This document shows, one piece after another, positions 5,130-6,115 of a DNA stretch of 6,115 bases. Made by a program: the position numbers and the translations under genes. The stretch comes from Eubacteriaceae bacterium (lineage in GTDB: Bacteria > Bacillota_A > Clostridia > Eubacteriales > Anaerofustaceae), in NCBI GenBank assembly GCA_031280495.1, contig JAITGT010000089.1, positions 1 to 6,115 of the forward strand, read 5' to 3'. The notes beneath the pieces are model-generated. The model was not told the DNA's origin. It searched no databases and worked only from the letters and a program-made list of their open reading frames with translations. Numbering within the stretch: the first letter of the stretch is position 1; each line of letters starts with the position of its first letter.

Positions 5130-6115
5130 GAATAAGCGTCGTCGGCCTTGGGTACATCGGCCTCCCCACAGCGCTTGTGTTGTGCCAGGCGGGCCACAAA
5201 GTTTTTGGCTTCGACACAAATCCGGCTGTTATCCGCTCGCTCAATGCGGGCGTCATGCATATAAAGGAAGACAGCCTCAATGACATCTTTAGTAGGGCGC
5301 TTTCCAGCGGCAACTTTTTGCCTTCCTCTGAACTGAAAGAAGCGGACTGTTTTATTATCGCCGTACCCACTCCGTTTATCGACGGTCCGGGCGGGAAGAG
5401 GTCGGATCTTTCCTTTGTGTTTGATGCGGCAAGGGAAGTCGGCGCAATATTAGAGAAGGGCGCCTTAGTCATTCTTGAGTCTACTGTGCCTCCTGGCGCA
5501 ACCGCGAAGATGGCGGACATTCTTAGCAAAGAGAGCGGCCTAGGCAGGGATGAGTTTCATACTGCCCACTGCCCAGAGCGCGTGATGCCTGGCAGCATAC
5601 TGCGCGAGATCGCTTCCAACGACCGCATTGTAGGAAGCGACAGGGAAGAATCCGCGCTGCTGGCAAAAGGCATTTACGCAAGCTTTGTAAAAGGCGGGGA
5701 GATCTTGGTGACGGACGACATCACGGCGGAGATGTGCAAGCTCGTCGAAAACGCCTTTCGTGACGTTAACATCGCCTTTGCAAACGAAATCGCTGTTTTT
5801 TGCGAAACGCTGGGCATTGACGTGCACAGCCTTATCCAACTGGCCAACCGGCATCCACGCGTGAATATTTTGGAGCCAGGCGTTGGGGTTGGCGGCCACT
5901 GCATTGCAGTGGATCCCTGGTTTCTTGTTGAAGAGTTTCAGGGGGATGCTAGGCTGGTGTCAACAGCGCGCTTGGTAAACGACGAAAAGCCTTACCGCAT
6001 CGCAAACCGCCTTATGGAGAAGGTTTCCTACGACAAAAGCTCCACAATTGGGATTTTGGGGCTTGCCTATAAAGCGGACATTGACGACTTTCGGGAGAGC
6101 CCTTCCATAGTTGTT
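5126..6115 (+). CDS. wecC: UDP-N-acetyl-D-mannosamine dehydrogenase, 3'-truncated by the window
   Basis: This is the first 330 residues of a family of about 410-430; the frame is open at the window edge. The enzyme oxidises UDP-ManNAc to UDP-ManNAcA with two NAD+. Visible: Rossmann GLGYIGLP (7-14) with an acidic D30 at the end of the second strand; AVPTPF (79-84); ESTVPPG (118-124); CPERVMPG (149-156); the central EMCKLVENA with K205 and N209; and GVGGHCIAVDPWF (254-266) with the catalytic C259 and D263. GGHCIAVDPWF is characteristic of the ManNAc enzyme rather than of UDP-glucose dehydrogenase, which normally has GGxCxPKD. Near the end, GLAYKADIDDFRESP (312-326) opens the C-terminal domain. 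The ATG overlaps the previous stop as ATGA, so translation is coupled. An AGGA lies four to five bases before the ATG. An epimerase (wecB) for UDP-ManNAc supply would be expected nearby, outside the window. Confidence 0.92.
   Translation, partial: MRISVVGLGYIGLPTALVLCQAGHKVFGFDTNPAVIRSLNAGVMHIKEDSLNDIFSRALSSGNFLPSSELKEADCFIIAVPTPFIDGPGGKRSDLSFVFDAAREVGAILEKGALVILESTVPPGATAKMADILSKESGLGRDEFHTAHCPERVMPGSILREIASNDRIVGSDREESALLAKGIYASFVKGGEILVTDDITAEMCKLVENAFRDVNIAFANEIAVFCETLGIDVHSLIQLANRHPRVNILEPGVGVGGHCIAVDPWFLVEEFQGDARLVSTARLVNDEKPYRIANRLMEKVSYDKSSTIGILGLAYKADIDDFRESPSIVV

Overview
The window looks bacterial: genes are tightly packed, start codons are preceded by Shine-Dalgarno sequences, two -10 boxes match TATAAT, and base composition is balanced (about half G+C by eye). 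The gene content (an archaeal-type phosphoglycerate mutase homologue after an aminotransferase, a COG0523 GTPase with a histidine-rich partner, and a wec-like surface polysaccharide cluster) would suit an anaerobe of the Firmicutes or Synergistetes kind. That placement is a guess; nothing here fixes the taxon.

Left part (1-1245, + strand): the last 34 codons of a pyridoxal-phosphate aminotransferase of the HisC/CobD type, then a complete 370-residue member of the ApgM branch of the alkaline phosphatase superfamily. The pair could be the end of a cobalamin nucleotide-loop operon (CobD plus a phosphatase for alpha-ribazole phosphate) or belong to amino-acid metabolism. The sequence alone does not decide.

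Centre left (1246-1967): no convincing gene. It holds a weak short-ORF trace and then a run of hairpins, including an intrinsic terminator for + transcripts and a bidirectional one, where + and - transcription converge.

Centre (1968-3477, - strand): a two-gene operon. The first gene is an unusually short G3E/COG0523 metallochaperone-type GTPase with the GCxCC metal motif. The second is a 289-residue, very His-rich and Cys-containing protein with three exact-length 12-residue GHSHxAEGHxHE repeats and an unrecognised C-terminal domain. Together they look like a split version of a CobW-like metallochaperone, and they are the most interesting content of the window. A good promoter lies upstream at about 3542-3571.

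Right part (3684-6115, + strand): a divergent promoter starts a polysaccharide operon. It encodes an initiating sugar-1-phosphate transferase, a WecG/TagA/CpsF glycosyltransferase and the first 330 residues of a UDP-N-acetylmannosamine dehydrogenase (WecC). The implied product is an undecaprenyl-diphosphate-linked oligosaccharide containing N-acetylmannosamine or its uronic acid, built on the cytoplasmic face of the membrane. The genes are tightly coupled: 6 nt between the first two, and an ATGA overlap between the second and third.
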